Shown here: one piece after another, positions 23,471 through 38,200 of the stretch | Numbering within the stretch: the stretch's first letter is position 1 | Layout: every line of letters starts with the position of its first letter | Assembly: GCF_018691265.1 (NCBI RefSeq) | Contig: NW_024881316.1 | Coordinates: forward strand, 22,235,819 to 22,299,818 | Direction of reading: 5' to 3' | Origin: Tyto alba | Lineage: Eukaryota; Chordata; Aves; Strigiformes; Tytonidae | DNA length: 64,000 bases | Notes under the pieces: generated by a model | Database searches by the model: none | Told to the model about the DNA's origin: nothing | What the model saw: only the letters and a program-made list of their open reading frames with translations | Translations under genes and position numbers: made by a program

Positions 23471-26400
23471 TAAAAGGTACACAGAGTATTTGAAAAATTA
23501 AAGTTATTTTCCTAAAGTTCTCTATTAACATTTAGGTCAAAGAAAAAGAAAGAAACAATCAAACAACTCTGGAAGGCAATAAAGCTTTTGGAATGCAGTA
23601 GTTTACTCTGACAAAGTAGCTCTGAGACATGTATTGTATGACTTCATTATGTTTCTGGATTTTCTATTAATATTTTGTATGTGCACCCAGAGCTTTGGAT
23701 GTATGAATATTTAAGCAACCCAAAGAAATGAATAAATTAAATTATCACTACTTTAAATATTTCTCCCTTGGTTTTTCATAAAGGGATATGGTAGTCTCAA
23801 ATCTATATTTGAACAGATTATACTCATACTTGATGTGACACTGGGAAGATGACTTACGGTAGGCATGACTTTGGCACCCCTTAGATGTAAGCCTGAGAGC
23901 AAAGCTGTGACCCAGCAACTTTCTGACTTGTTCTCTGGAAATAGACCTGTTGGTGATATTTCAGCATTTCTGCTTCTCTCTTGAACCAGCATAAAGAAAT
24001 ATCATGGCACATAACAATTTCTGGATGCCTACAGTTACCCTACACAATCTGTGTTTCAACATCTCCAACAAATATTTAACTTAAAATCCCAGTCTCAGTT
24101 AACAATGGCTAATATTTCTCTATGCCCTGATTCACTTTGAGTGAGTTTAATTAAAATTAATAGAGACCATAAATAAAAAAAGGAAAAAATTTTGGAAGCT
24201 CTATAAGCTTTTGCTCATGTGCCTGTTTAATCAATGGCCTTTCTGAGGGACTGTCCTTACATCCACTGTGTGTAAACAGTTCCTGATGAATTAGGAGCCA
24301 GTGCATACAATCATTATGGATATTGGAAACATTAACATAGGGCTGATATAAGGTGTGTGTAAAGAGGGTAATTATTCAGCAAAGCAGCCTGACAATCAAC
24401 AATTTCCCTGCTTTGCATTTGCCCAAGGAGATAAGGACTGGCACTGTGGGTTTCTTACCTGCATAACATTCTTCTACTACAAAGTAACGCCATATATATA
24501 TATTCCCCAGAAAGGATGTGCACAGGGAGGACATAGGAACTATGTATAGACTGCTCTGAACAAGGATTTTGTACAAATTTGTCCCTAACATCCTTCCACC
24601 TGCCTGTTGCAGCAGGAGACCTGTAACAGGCTAACTGGAGATGCTTGATGTTAGAGTAACTTGCAATATCCATTTGTGCTGGAGGCTGTGCCTGAGCCCA
24701 GCCTGACTGGTTTGCTCTCTAAATAATCAGTGTACTGCTATGGGTGTGACTGGCCTTGAATTCAGCTTATTTTTGCAGCATAGATATGGTCTGTCAAACC
24801 TCAGATGTACAAACTGCAAGGCAAAGCAAGTCAGAGAGTCCCCAGACATCCATTGTGTACCCACCATTTGAGAAACGAATGAGTGAAAACTGGAATGTAA
24901 ATTAGGAAGGCTGTATACACAGAAGCTAAAGACAGGTCTCTTAATTGAGTGACTAATGTATGTAGCAACCAGAGCTGCTTTTTTCCTAGGAGGCTTACAT
25001 TTCATCAAGTACATCACTTTGCATAAAGGTAAGCATCACTGCAATTTATTCTAATAGAATAGATTTCCGTTGTGATAATGGTTATGTCCCATTGCAACTG
25101 GTTTATGGAATGAAATAGAAAGCTGAAGATGATGTAGATTGTTACCAGCAATGGCACAACAGCTGACATCTGATTGCTTTTGACTGACAGTCTGTTTCAT
25201 CACTTCCTTACCAACTTTAGTTGCGCATATCTGGAGAAAACTGCTCTGCTTGTGGAGTCCTACAAATACTCATCTCAGGTGTGGATCCCAACACCTGGAC
25301 CACTTTGGTTGCAGACTCTTAATTTTTGTTTCACCAGAAACTAAGTAGATTGATCACTTGTTAAATCCATGCCTGATATATTGAGGAAATTATTAAATGC
25401 TTGAAAAAGGTCAGCATTGAAGCTTTTCTTCTCAGCTTGAAAAATCAGAGAAAACATAGCAGAGTGATCACATTTTAAAGACAGATATCAATGGGAGAAG
25501 AAAAAAATGCATGCTCTTGTATCTGCTAAAAATCAGCGAAAGTGCTGTATTGGACCCCTCTTTAAAAAAACACAGAGAATGCCAATAAGTGCCCAATAGT
25601 TTTTGTGTCAAACTTAATACAATATTAACCAGTATCAACCCTGTGTGCCTTACATACATGCTTACAAGAAACCAGCTCTTTATGAAATTGACTGAGCACT
25701 ACTGAAGACTTAATTCTGGATTTTAAAGGAATAGCCTTAGGGTTTAATTCAATATAATGCATTTGAGAGTCCCCAAAAGACAGAACTCTGGCCTTTTCTT
25801 CATCAAAGAGTTAGCCTAAGGTGAGGAAACAAAGAGAGAGTTACATGGAGTGTTATGTCAGCATTTCTGCCTCCTTTTTCAAGGCAATGTTGCACTTATC
25901 TTGGTGCAGTTCTCGTCATGAACTGCATCCCTGTACCTATTAGGAAAACAAACAAGCACACACATCTGGCACTATAAGAATATCTGTGCATAGCCTTGTC
26001 CTGGTTCTGTTCAAAACATTGTAAGAGTGAGCATGTTCAGGAAGCTGGTTTGAATAAACAAGTCCCTGAACGTTAAATATCATGTAAAAGTGGTATTATT
26101 GAAGACAGTTAAGGACTTGCACCAGAGATTTAGTTATAAAGGCATCGATAGGTATTTCAGCTACTTCTGGTATAAATCATGGAGGAATGGACATGTGGTG
26201 CCACATTATCCTTGTAACATATGGATACTTGAAACTTTATTGTAAGGATGTGTAGGCTTGTGCACTTCCACTGCTTTTATCTTCAGATTTCATAGTTATG
26301 AGACATGTTTGCATTTTAAATGATCTGATTTTCACTTGACATTTGTTTGGTGACACTTTGATGTCAACACTTTTACTATGTCATTTGTCATTTATACACA

Positions 26401-28417
26401 CTCCAAGGAATTAAACATCACTTTGGTATTTTATATGTTTAAATGACATATGAAATAACTCCTTGAAGAAACAGTATCTATGTTTCTATTTGACTTTTCA
26501 GCTGTAGCTGACAGTGTATATCAGCCCCATAAAGAGTACAAAATATTTGCAGGTCCAAATGTACAAAAATATTCCATTTGAAACTTAATCAAAACCAAAA
26601 GGATTAAAATAAATCAATGCTATAAGTTTTAGTTACTACAAAAGTACAAATTAAGAGAGAGTTTTTAGCACTTTAAATTGAAATTTTGCGTTATGATACA
26701 TAGGAATTTTACACCTTTCATCTCCTAAAGGACAGCAGTTCATTACTTTTTTTTTTTTTCAGCCTTCATTGGTTGAACACACACAGTAACAATTACACTG
26801 TATACATACATAGTATACTCTATATTCTACCTCTTGTTAAAGAGTTATAATTAAGTGAAGGCCTCAAATCATGATACTGTGCTATTTAAGAAACATATCT
26901 AGACTAGATGGATATGGCTGGTATGTCACATGGACAAATTCTTGTTTCCTTTGTGTTTATATACTTCCTTATATCCCTGTATAATCCCACAACATGTCCT
27001 AGCCATACCCTTTTCCAGATTTATCCACTTCCCACCTCCATCAACTCTCAGTTCATCTTTCAACTCAATAGGAGTCCCAGTTCAGTCTCCATATCCTTGT
27101 CCCTGACCCTCTTCCTCTTCCTGTCCTCCCTCACACACACATCTATCCTGCCACTGGTCATCAGAAAACTCAAGTGAATTTATGAGACATCAGTCAAATT
27201 TAGTGGAACCAGACTACTAGAAGATTCAATTTATCACGAGGAAGACAAATGAGTGAGCAGATGTGAAAAAAGACAGACAAATGGACAGTGTAAATACAAA
27301 AGCCATGTTTGTTTGGCAAAATGGTCTAAAAGGCTCTTTTATTTTTAAAGATTACAGCAAGCAGAGTTTTAAAGGCATATAAGTGTTATCCTGGTGTAGC
27401 CCATTTCCTATTACTTTTAGTGAAAGATTTGCAGTACAAGAAATAAAACACAAAAGGAAAGAATACTGATAAAAGACAAATACTCTTTTACAGAGATTAC
27501 TGATATCAGGTACGCCGCTTCTCTAGCGTCAGTTGGTACAATACGTCTCAGCATGCTTATTTATCTATCTATTAAATCTTAGCAGTTTATCTATCACAAC
27601 TGAATTGATAGTTTGTGAACAGAATGAATGGTAAAGATACTTCATGACATTTCTATTTATTTTTCAGTTCCACGAAATGAAAGCTGATTTTAACAGACAA
27701 TGAAAATTTCTTTTGCTAGATATGCTATATATATGATACATATATAAAGTAGAAACTGTTATATTTCCATAGCTGATAGAAAGAAATATCTATTTGCTTT
27801 CCTCAATTTCATTTAACAGGGTTACTGGAATGTTGGAAAGCTTTTTTGAAAGTGTATGATTTCACAGCTTTCGCTATAGATGTCCACAGTCTGGAATCCT
27901 CTTAGTCCTGGAAGACCCTCCCAAAACTAATCTCTCTTATCAAGAATGGTCTGTCCTCAGGACTTGGAGATCAGCCTTGACACAGAACAGAATAGCTGTT
28001 GTCACCAATACGTCAAGAAATTTTTAATCCTTAATGTATCTGTGGCATGGTTCACTAGTTGTTCTAAAGTTAATGAAGGATCTAGATTATGGACATGATG
28101 TGCTGTTAGGAGATCAACATGGATGTTGTAGATAGCCATATTTCTAAGCATGCTGTAATCTACAAATTTCTAAAAAAAAATCCACAGTAATATTGTTATT
28201 GCTAGTTGGACTAGAGCCCTGACACACAGTGTCAGGACAGATCATCACTTTTTCCCTTTCTAACAATGTGCCATGTGGGACATCACAGGCACCTTGTCTC
28301 TGAGGTTGGATAATAGGTGGTGATTAATCCCATCCTGTTCATCTCTGTCCTAGAAAACATGCTCCCCTCACTGGTCTATAGCTGAGTATTGCATGTTTTC
28401 TTTGTCATCTCCTCCAG
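23471..28417. other. Unique AT-rich DNA, no gene seen
   Basis: No exon or transposon is recognised. It contains a T run at about 26747-26760, an ATATAT stretch near 24490 and a pyrimidine-rich segment at about 27080-27150. Short frames such as 24727-25017 (-) and 26908-27177 (+) have no recognisable domain. Confidence 0.55.
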
Positions 28418-29008
28418 CAAAACTCAGCAGTGTACCCTCAACAAGTTTGCAGATGAAACCTAAGTGGCAGGAGTGACTCATATGTCAGAGGATCAAGCTA
28501 CCATCCAGAGGGACTTTGAGAAGCTAGAGAAATGGGCTAAGAGGAACCCCTTGATGTTCAACAAGTAGAAGTGAGAAGTCCTGCACCTCAGAAGGGACAA
28601 CCCTGTGCACCTATATATGATGAGGGCCTCTCAACTGTGAAACATCTTATCAGGAAACAACCTAGGGGTGCTGGTGGACACCAGGTTGAACATAAACCAG
28701 CAATGCACCCTTGCTGCAAAGAAGGCAAGTGGTATCCTCAGATGCATTAGACAAAGTACTGCTAGCAGGTCAAGGGAGGTGATGCTTCCCCTCTGCTCAA
28801 CACTAGTCACTCCACATTTGGAATACTGTGTCCAGTTCTGTCCTCCCTAGTGCAAAAGAGACATGGACATACTGGAGAGTTCACTGAAGGGCCACACAGA
28901 TGATTAAGGGACTGGAACACCTCACATATGAAGAAAGGCTAAGACATCTGGGGCAGTTCAGCCTAGAAAAGAGAAGGCTTGGGGCTAATCTCATCAATGT
29001 ATGGAGGA
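28418..29008 (+). mobile_element. CR1 LINE fragment, C-terminal ORF2, 3' end missing
   Basis: The sequence matches the end of CR1 ORF2: GTACCCTCAACAAGTTTGCA at the start, GAGGGACTTTGAGAAGCT, and a 60-codon frame at 28668-28850 with [28 protein letters not shown] and HLEYCVQF segments, all familiar from the CR1 C-terminus. GGACTGGAACACCTC..TATGAAGAAAGGCT and GTTCAGCCTAGAAAAGAGAA follow. Similarity stops abruptly at about 29008, before the 3' UTR and octamer tail. It is coding-dead, with stops upstream of 28668. Confidence 0.92.
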
Positions 29009-32000
29009 TTACTTAAATTTAAGTTTAATTTTAAGAAAATCATAGTTTAAAACATAGTTTGTAATACTGTGTAGTATTGTGAGAAAACTATGAAGTTGAC
29101 AACCTGAAAATAAACTATGAAAGCCAGCAGATATTATCTGTGGAAGAGACATCTCAATGACTGACAGGCTGAGAACATCAATTGTTTCATGGGTCATAAA
29201 TAAATAAATCAATAATAACCATTATATCAGTTATTATTAATGTAAGAATTATTTTTTCAGAAGTTGAAACCCAATTGTCTACTCCAAATATTTATTAGAA
29301 TAATGTAGGAAAATGTGCAGCTACTTTCATGTTATTTAATAGTCCACAACATTTCCTAATTCAAGAAAACGAATAAACTATTTTCTGGCCTCTGATGAAT
29401 CTCATCTGATCAACTTCTTGCACAGTTTCATTAAAACCTTTATATCCCTCTTTGAACTCTGAAAGTCTTTTAAGCATCACAACCCATCCTCTTTGTCACA
29501 GTCATTAGAGTCCACCATGCAATTGGACCACCAGTGTCCCATCTAGAAGAGAATTTCTTCAACTAATTTAGAGGCTCAAGATTTTAATGCACTAAATTAA
29601 GTTGTACTTTCATCAAAATAACTGAGAAAAAAACATGCAAACTATATACATGCAATCTAAGTTTGATGAAGGATTTCTAACAATCAACCAGTCTTTGAAT
29701 TCCACACCTACTGACATAGAAGACAGAACATCTATAGAAGATGGGATGCCTTTTGGTAAGATTTATGCCCTTGGTTACATGGAGTGATTACCTGTGAATT
29801 AAATGTGTGATTATAATCATTTTTGTGTGTTGTGCTATATAACAAACTCACTGTTTGTGCATTTACCATAGACAATCTCAAAGAAACGGTAGATGTTGCA
29901 TAAGCATAAACCATACTATCTGTGAACCTGACTGCTTCTCTTGAATGCAACCAGACCTACAGCACAGAGGCTGTTCGTGCATCTGGTGTCAAGCCTACAG
30001 TCATGGTAAAAATTGTCATACCTATTAAGAGATAAGTTCAGCTGCCCCTAACACTAATCTCTGAGGACTGGCTAGAACACAAGGAGATTCATCTCTTATG
30101 AAATTAATTAATCACCTCAAATACAACATATAGCAAGACTGCAATTTATAACAGGGCACTTCATAGATTCATTCTGCATCATCTGCATGGCACATAGTTC
30201 ATGAAACCTAGCAAAGAACTATGACCATATTTTAATGTTGGATTGCAAATGTTTGACACCGAACTGATTCAAAATCTACGTCAAATATATGTATAACAAA
30301 CTGAATAGTTTTTGACAAAATTATTTAATGTGAATTCATTAAAAAATCTGTGTGCTTGTCCCATATTTCCCCTCAAACTTCTTTTTTCTTGCTCCTTTCC
30401 CATGAAATCAAGGAATCGTGGGACCTCAGCACTAGCAATTACAAATTTGAGTGGAAAATGACAATGTTTCAAACCTTATTCCCATCCATACCTACACCAA
30501 ATGCCATTCTAACTGTTACTGGCAAATATTTCAAGGTACAGGTTTTCCAGAATTGTAGGTAGAATTTAGCATCATAAATAAACAAGAGTTAATGAAATGA
30601 CAACTTCATAACTCTCCATATGGGCTCCATAAAATCAAATATGAGGTCCTTTGGAAAGATCTCCTTTCTTAACCTGTGATATCCACTTGTAAAAGGAACT
30701 GATGTATGTAATGCTTATGATGATATCTGCCATATACATTTTGATGCTTTCTAAGTATTCTTTTATTTTCAGAAGAGTCATTCATTTGAAAAAGAACCTC
30801 AGTTACCTAAGCAATTTTAATTACAAAAATCAAATAGCACATTGGTTTTCTTACACTTCAACAATGGACATTATATTGCTATCAGTAAAAATATCTGGGC
30901 AGAGGTAAAATATGTAAACACTGTAAATTATGTCAGTTCCATGAGATTGATGATGCATTCAGAGCACTGACAGATCTGCATGTCTCTTTACAATGCAACA
31001 GAGTTTATACTTTTCCTGGCAAGGGAAAGCTCGGAACTGTATTAAAAAAAAAATCTCACACAAAAAGAGCACCATTCCCAACAGATCTTTTATGAATTTG
31101 TGCAAGCATGAAAGATTTCATGGATCTCTTTTAGAAATTGTGAGAATTTATGTGTTCTCTATCCCCTCCTAAAAGTGCAACAACTGATATGAATTAATGC
31201 TGTTGTCAGCTGTTCTGGCAAAAAAAGGTGAAATTGATTCTAGTAAGCTCCTGCCATGAAAAGACCATCTGTTCCATCTTGCCCTGCACATAAACTGTTA
31301 AACAGGAATTTGGAGATAATCTTTGCAGCATGAATTCATCCTGTTGAATCCAAAAAGTTATGGCTGGGTAACTAATGCTATAAGGTATCTGGATATTCAG
31401 AGAAAGGCTGGATCATTATCACCCAAAGCTATCCCAGAATTTACAAATACAGTTTCACTCTTTCCTGCCAAATCAGTGAACGCACATGCATTAGAAAGCC
31501 ACTTAGAAAGCAGCAAACCTATATCAATTACTGAAGGCTGAATGAATTAAAAAATTACTTAAATGAAAAATGGGAGAAAAAAAATGTTAGTAATGTTATA
31601 CAATTTTATATATTATATAATAATAATATAGTATATTATAAAACTGCATATAATATTCTTATGTGTTTTATTACAGTATAAATTATAAGGTAGGTATTCT
31701 CCTACCCTATTTTATATATTCGTGCTGTTAGTGTTGCTGCTAAGGTGTAATTCTTTTGACCTAATATAGGTCTTCCGACCTATCCATCTTAGGATCTCTG
31801 AAGTGTTTGTTCCTCTCCATTGGTTATAAAGTACAAACACTGTACATATTTGAAGTTAAATGAGATTAAACCCACCCCTGTTCTTTTACAAATGCCATGT
31901 ATTCTAGTGTTCTTTCAGTAAGGATAAATAATTGGGTATTTAATAATTTATAAAAACAGAATTTTAATCTCTTACCTGTATCAGGGCTGCAGGCACTCCA

Positions 32001-32162
32001 GCTTGGATCACTCTCTTACACAAATAGGACAAAGTCCTCACCAGATTTTTCTTCTTTTTTATTCAAATTCTGGTGGTGCTTGCCTTTATCCTGAACACAG
32101 GCAAGTCAACCCTTTCAAAACCTGTCACCTGAACGCATTTCATTTATCCCTGCCAATAGTAG
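29009..32162. other. Unique AT-rich DNA, no gene seen
   Basis: No gene or transposon is recognised. A very AT-rich, imperfectly palindromic stretch lies at 31595-31690 (TTTTATATATTATATAA and, downstream, a partly complementary TATTATAAAA). Frames of 60-73 codons have no recognisable domain. Confidence 0.55.
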
Positions 32163-32234
32163 CTGGGTTGGACTAGATGACATTTAAATGCCCCTCTCGA
32201 CCCAAACCATTCTATGATTCTATGACTCTATGAT
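32163..32234 (+). mobile_element. CR1 LINE, 72-bp 3' tail
   Basis: GGGTTGGACTAGATGACAT is followed by a CTCTCGACCCAAACCATT segment and then the CR1 terminal octamers TCTATGAT, TCTATGAC, TCTATGAT. It is an extreme 5' truncation, as is common for CR1. Confidence 0.92.
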
Positions 32235-35200
32235 CTGGCAGAAGTGATCATTGTCTCGTTATTCTTTGCCATATGAAGTACAAAATTTATGTCCAGTAAT
32301 CCAGGGCAGAGACTCTGAAAAGCCTGTCCATGTACAAGCTGCTAATTTTTTCACACTTCTTTTTCTTCCAATCTATCAATACTGTTTATGGGAATTGTGC
32401 ACACACAGGTAAATGTTTTTTGGCAGAACAACACAGTGTTTGGGGCCACTGAATTATGCCATCTCTGTTTTAACTGTGCTCCTGCCCCACCCACATTATA
32501 TGAGTCATACACTCACTGAAGACCCTTGGGGCTCCATTATTTTGTGGTATTCCAGAGAGCTTCTCTGGTTATTGATGGATGTTGGAAGAGACTTCTACCC
32601 CTAAGACATCTGCATTTCTAACTGTCAACTGAACTTAAACATGCAGCTTAAAAAAATTTTCCAGAAACTCTTTAATAATGTCCTAAGAAAACTTACTAAT
32701 AAACTTGATACTCTTTTTTTTTTTCAACTGAACATACACTTTAAATTCTCTCATGCTAGCTCACTACTTTTAAAACACAACTACAGTTACATTGGAAAAA
32801 AAGTTAATATGTTTATCAAATCTCAAATAGTCAGCAGACTTTGTAGTTTTAATAAGATAAATACATATATATGAAAAGAAACCTTTATTTAGGTAACGTT
32901 AAACTCATCTGTCTAAATTCATTTCACCTCATATAATCCAGGTAATAAAATCATGTTTATCAGCCATCCTGGGCACTCACATGATTCTTATACCTGAACT
33001 TCTGTTCTCAGAAGGAAGTCTAATTTTGGATATGCTTTCTTTTATGAATAGTTTGTATATATTTCAAATATTTCACCTCTACTAAACACTTAGCATTCAC
33101 TTAAAAAACCAAGAATGTGCCTATATCTTCTTTCAGACTCTTTGCTACTGCATGCTTTGAAAATGTTAGACCTTCAGAGCAATGTAAGCTTCACACAAGC
33201 ATTTTTACCTCTCCAGACAGTCACTTCAGACATCTACACTGTGCATATTTGCCTCTGATCAAACCCTGTCTCCCTTTATATTCAGAAAAAAAGAAGCAGG
33301 TTCTATTTTAAACATGATTTAGGATGAGATTAATTTCATACCCAGTCATATGAATACTGTAAGCTTATTACCATCATTTGAGTGACACTGAGTATCAAAT
33401 TAGACTGATAATGGTTTCATTGGGATAATGTCTTTGAGAGATACTGGTACTGTGAAGAAAGCATGTGACTTAAGTGCACCTGTTTAACATTCACCTTTGC
33501 AGGTTAAGGAAGACATAATTCTTTCATAAGGTAATCTCTGCTGTCTCTTTTCATATGTAAAGTTGATTGCTTCAAAACAATTTAGACATCTTGTTGCTTT
33601 TGATCTGACTTCTTCCATTTTTGTCTTTAGTTTTACATTATCTGTCAACAAGTCATCTATCAACACAGTAACTTTGCCTTGTTCATCATGTGCAGTCTGT
33701 CTCTAAACATGCCCTCCAGCTTGAGAAAAATTACCCTTTTTTATTTAGTGGCTTCCATGGTACTATAAAGGTGCAACCAGCTCTGTTATGCAGTCATTGT
33801 TACCACCTCTGAAAGAGTAAATGAATGTCTGCTTTTGAGCATGCAGCAGATATCAGTTCTCAGAACACAGGTCACTGTTGTTTGTCCTCTTCATTTCATT
33901 GTGTTGTTCTGGGAGGACTGAGCTTTTACAGCTGCAGTCTCTCTGATGAAGATGGGATCCTAGTGTCCATCTTCTGTGTTGTACCATTTTATAGAAATAT
34001 CTGCATATCACAGTCACATTTAACAACCACTCAATGAGTCCTCTTTCAATTACTTGACTTACTTTAGGTGAAGATACAGTATCTCACATGTTGTTGTATT
34101 TAGAGCTTTCCTTGGTGGTTTAGATTTTTTTCTTTGTCAGCTTTTTTTTTGCCACAGTCACTTCCAAGAGCTTGGCTATTTCCATTGTGTTCATACTCTA
34201 GAATATTACTGAATATACAGCACTGGGCTCTTATCTAAAGTTTGACAACATCTCTGGCTGGTCATAGGTGTCTGCCATCAGAGTAGTCTAGCAGCATGTG
34301 TTTGAACCCTACACAGGTGCTTGGATCTTCTGAAAATCTGAATACTACATTTGGAAATTTTGTGAACGTTCTGTGAAAAGGTGCCCAATGGTCACATAAT
34401 ATGTCATACTGAACACGTCACATCTCTGGAATAATTCTGTAATACTGCCTGTGTGGTAAACAACACATCATAAGCATCATATGAATAAGAACAAGTAGCA
34501 GCAGACACACAAACAAAAGTGATTCTGGATTGCTCAGTTTTTGTTACAGTGAGAGCAAATATGAAACCTCTGCTCAGCTAGACACATAAAGCACACTGAC
34601 ACAGTTTTTGCCACTTCAGATGATAGTGGTTACCCCCCCTTGCCAAATAACTATGCATTAGAGACTATGCGAGAGCAAGTTCTTTCTCTTTAAAAAAAAA
34701 CAAACAAACAAAAAAAAAAACCTAAGAAAATTATTGCAGAAATATGATCTGCTAACAAAACCATAAACTGCCTCACTTCTGTAGAAACTCATTAGAATGA
34801 TCTACACTCACATTTTGATTGTGAACCTTCCTAGCATTTTTTGCTATAACCCAGAGACTCAACAGCCAATCCCTATAGTGTCAGCCACCCCACAACAAAA
34901 GTGTAACGATCCTTAACATCTTTTCATGCAAGGTCGGGCTTCTGGTTCTGGTTGTTTTATCATAGAAAGTTGCTTTTTTTGGCAGCTACCTTTTACAGAA
35001 AGCTTTCAGAGACCTTCTGAATGACTCACAAACCACAGAGCTTTCCACAGAAGAGAAGAAACAAAGCTAAAAATGAAAGGGTTCTAATGTTACCAGTGCC
35101 TCAGTAGATCCCAAGTTTCCAATGTACCTTTAAAGCAATCTCTACATATGCCAGCCAGGCCAGTATTACTAACCAGAGTTGATGGCTGACATCAATAGTT

Positions 35201-38200
35201 TCCAAAACTTATGTGTTCCTTGAGGATAAACACAAGGAGAGCTCCTTGCCAGAGATAAAAGGATTATCTAGAGTTGCTGTCCTTAGCAGAACAGGGGTGA
35301 AGGAAACTGTGGATAATTTGAGAACATTTTCAAAAGATACTACCTTTTTTTCAGCCTACATCTCTCCATCACAGCAATGGACTTTTACCTTGTTCTCCAT
35401 CATTGTGAACTTGGCAAAAGCCTGCCACAACAAAAACAGCCTGCCGCAAGATGTGAGTTGTTAGTCCTTGAACAAAGAGTTCTGCTCTTGCAGGGTTAAT
35501 CTATTTCCATCTTTGTTTATACAATGTTTTGGCACAGTCTTCTTTTTTCAGCTTTATTTCCTCTTGTTAGGTATGTAAACCTCTTTGTTGCATAAACCTC
35601 TTTCTTTGCATTTAGCTTCTAATTTTATGTATTTGTCATCAACTTAAAGTCATAAGTACTGTTTTAATAAGTAAATGTGAGGTTGGTGATGTAATATGAC
35701 TTCCCATAAAATTTTTGCAGGGGGTCATTTAGTAAAGTTACTCAATTTTTCCAAAAAGACAGTGTATGTGCCTTCCAGGGTTGTAAAGGTCCTAAATTGA
35801 CCATGTTTTCTTCTTACTGTCCATGGCATCATCAGAGAGAGAGGTTTGTTTGGAAACAAGTGAATGTAGCACTTATCAGACAAGTGTTACAATGATTTCT
35901 AAAACAGCCTAAAGAGAAAAGAAATTCTGTTTTACCAAATAGGTTAATGTTGCCTGCTATCTGTTACCATCAATAGCCATTATTTTTTGCATTTCAGATT
36001 TTAAGTATTGTTTCTTTCTACTTAAGGCCCAGAAGGAGAATCATTTACTGCTATTGAGAGGAAAATCATTTACTGTTATTGAGAAGTAGTTTCATAATAG
36101 GATTAAAAGTTTAAATTCTTTAAAAAAATATTCCTTCTCCTCAGTTACTTCTGTTCTCAGTAAAACCATACCTAGTCACATTTATGAAGAGTTATTAATT
36201 TATCTGTTGTATTTGGAAGTATGTCATACATATGTAATGTATATACCTAAACAATCTTAACTCTATGTGAACAGGAATACAGAATTTAGTGATTTTAGAA
36301 GACATATCATGTGCAGTATTGTTGGAAAAGCCTCATGGTAACATAAGGAGGTGGAGGAGAGCAAAGGTTAATTTCTTAATAAAGAGAAGAACACAGATAG
36401 TTATAATATTGAATTCCATGTAGTCTCTATACTATTGCAGAATTACAGTTCATTTCATGTCCTGAGTTGACATATAACTCCTGCTGGAACAACCAGGAGG
36501 GCTGAAGCAGAAAATAAACCAAACATAAGTCTAAACTCAGACCCTTTTGTCCCTATTCTGACAAATTTTAAATGGAAGCCAGCATTCAGAATAGCACAGC
36601 AGTCTCCTATCCTCAAAAAAAAGCAGATTCTGAAACTACCAAAGCTAATTGTTTGTAAGGTAAAGCAAACAGTAGTATTTCATCCACTTACAACATCAGG
36701 GGATGTAGCCCACTTAATCAAGAGGAGTGATGAAGCTGGATGTGACAACCAAAAAATAAAAGGCAAATTATAATTTTTCATAACTGAGTGACTATCTAGA
36801 ACAAGTTGAGCATATAGGTGGTACATATTTAATGATAAATGTAACATCTAGAGAAGATATTTTTGTAGTTTACCATGATATATTTAAATGATTTGGAAAA
36901 TCTGGGCATATTTTCATAGAGATAAATGTTATATTAGGTATATGTAGTTGTAGTAAGATTATATCTGCTACACTTGGAATACCTAAAATCCAGTTGTTAA
37001 GCTGCATGAGTAGTTTCACTATAGTCAACAGTTAAGTTAGGTCAACAGCTGTATAATAAAGTATGATTCAAGTGATTAAAAGTATCAACGTTTTTTCCTT
37101 AGCCAGTAAAGAACAGAGAAAGTTGATATCACAAGACGATGCATCAGCACTTTGACTTGAGCAGTAAAAAACAAAGAACAAAAAAAGTCTGACTATGTTT
37201 AACACCAGAAGGTTAAATAGCACCATGCCTTTTACCATTGCTCAGTACTGACATCAGAAGATTTGCAACATCAATTAGCAATCGAGCCACTTGTTACAAT
37301 TTCCTATAAGAAAGATGGGATCTGGCAGGTGAAATTAGATAGGTATGTCTCTTTTTAGGTACCTCTAACTCTCCAGGAAGACATTATCAATTTTCTAGAT
37401 TAACATTTGAGATTAAATGTGTCAGTGAAATATTATAGAAAGAGAGTTATGAGGCACTTGGTGATACTTCCAGTGCAGGTATAATTGCTGATGATATGAT
37501 TATTGCTTCAACTGATGAGGCTGAGCATGATAGTACCCTGAGAACAGTAATTCTGAAAGCAAGACATGAAAATAATAAATATCACAAGGATATGGTAGAA
37601 AGAAATAGAGATAAAATACATGCTGGTTCTTGTATGACTTCAAAGTGACTAGAAAAGCAAAAGCTATTGTGATATGCTGATGAATCCCAATAAGGAAAAT
37701 GAGAGCTCTTTACAGAGAAATTATGTATGAAACATACACTTCTTAATAATTTAAGAAATACTGAGCTATATTTTTCAGTCATACAGAATTCAGTTTTTGC
37801 CACATTGAGGTCTTTTCCATAAGTCTTTGTAACAAAAAAGATAATGTTCTTCTACAATGTTTATAGCACAGTTTATCTTCTGAGTCATTTACAATTTTGA
37901 AGGTATCTAGATACAGACAAACACCTATATGCTGTTATCCTGACTAAAAAAAGACTGATTCCTTGTGGTTTGTTCTTGTACTCTACCATTGCCTTATTCA
38001 ACACATTCTAAAGGCCTTGTATAAAAAATATATCTAAGAATAGATCACCACTCATCCCACAGACCCACACAAAATGTGAGATTGACCTTATTGGAGTAGA
38101 TTCTTCAAGAAAAATCCAGAAGGCTCATCATTTCATATTAAATTTTGAGTCTGAGTCAGGGGAGATTAATCACTTTCAGGAAATGCCTAGCTTAGATGTG

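Noticed and set aside
23277..23501. Hydrophobic Phe/Leu-rich frames that could suggest a membrane protein
   Set aside because: They are translations of a polypyrimidine tract.
33484..33691. Minus-strand open frame with a charged, coiled-coil-like stretch, taken as a possible decayed gene or exon
   Set aside because: It is only about 68 codons, matches no family I know and is preceded by stops. Extending it upstream needs several frame changes. An open stretch of this length is expected by chance in 64 kb.
35213..35464. Plus-strand 83-codon frame considered as a pseudogene or transposase remnant
   Set aside because: No recognisable motif, inverted repeats or target duplication around it.
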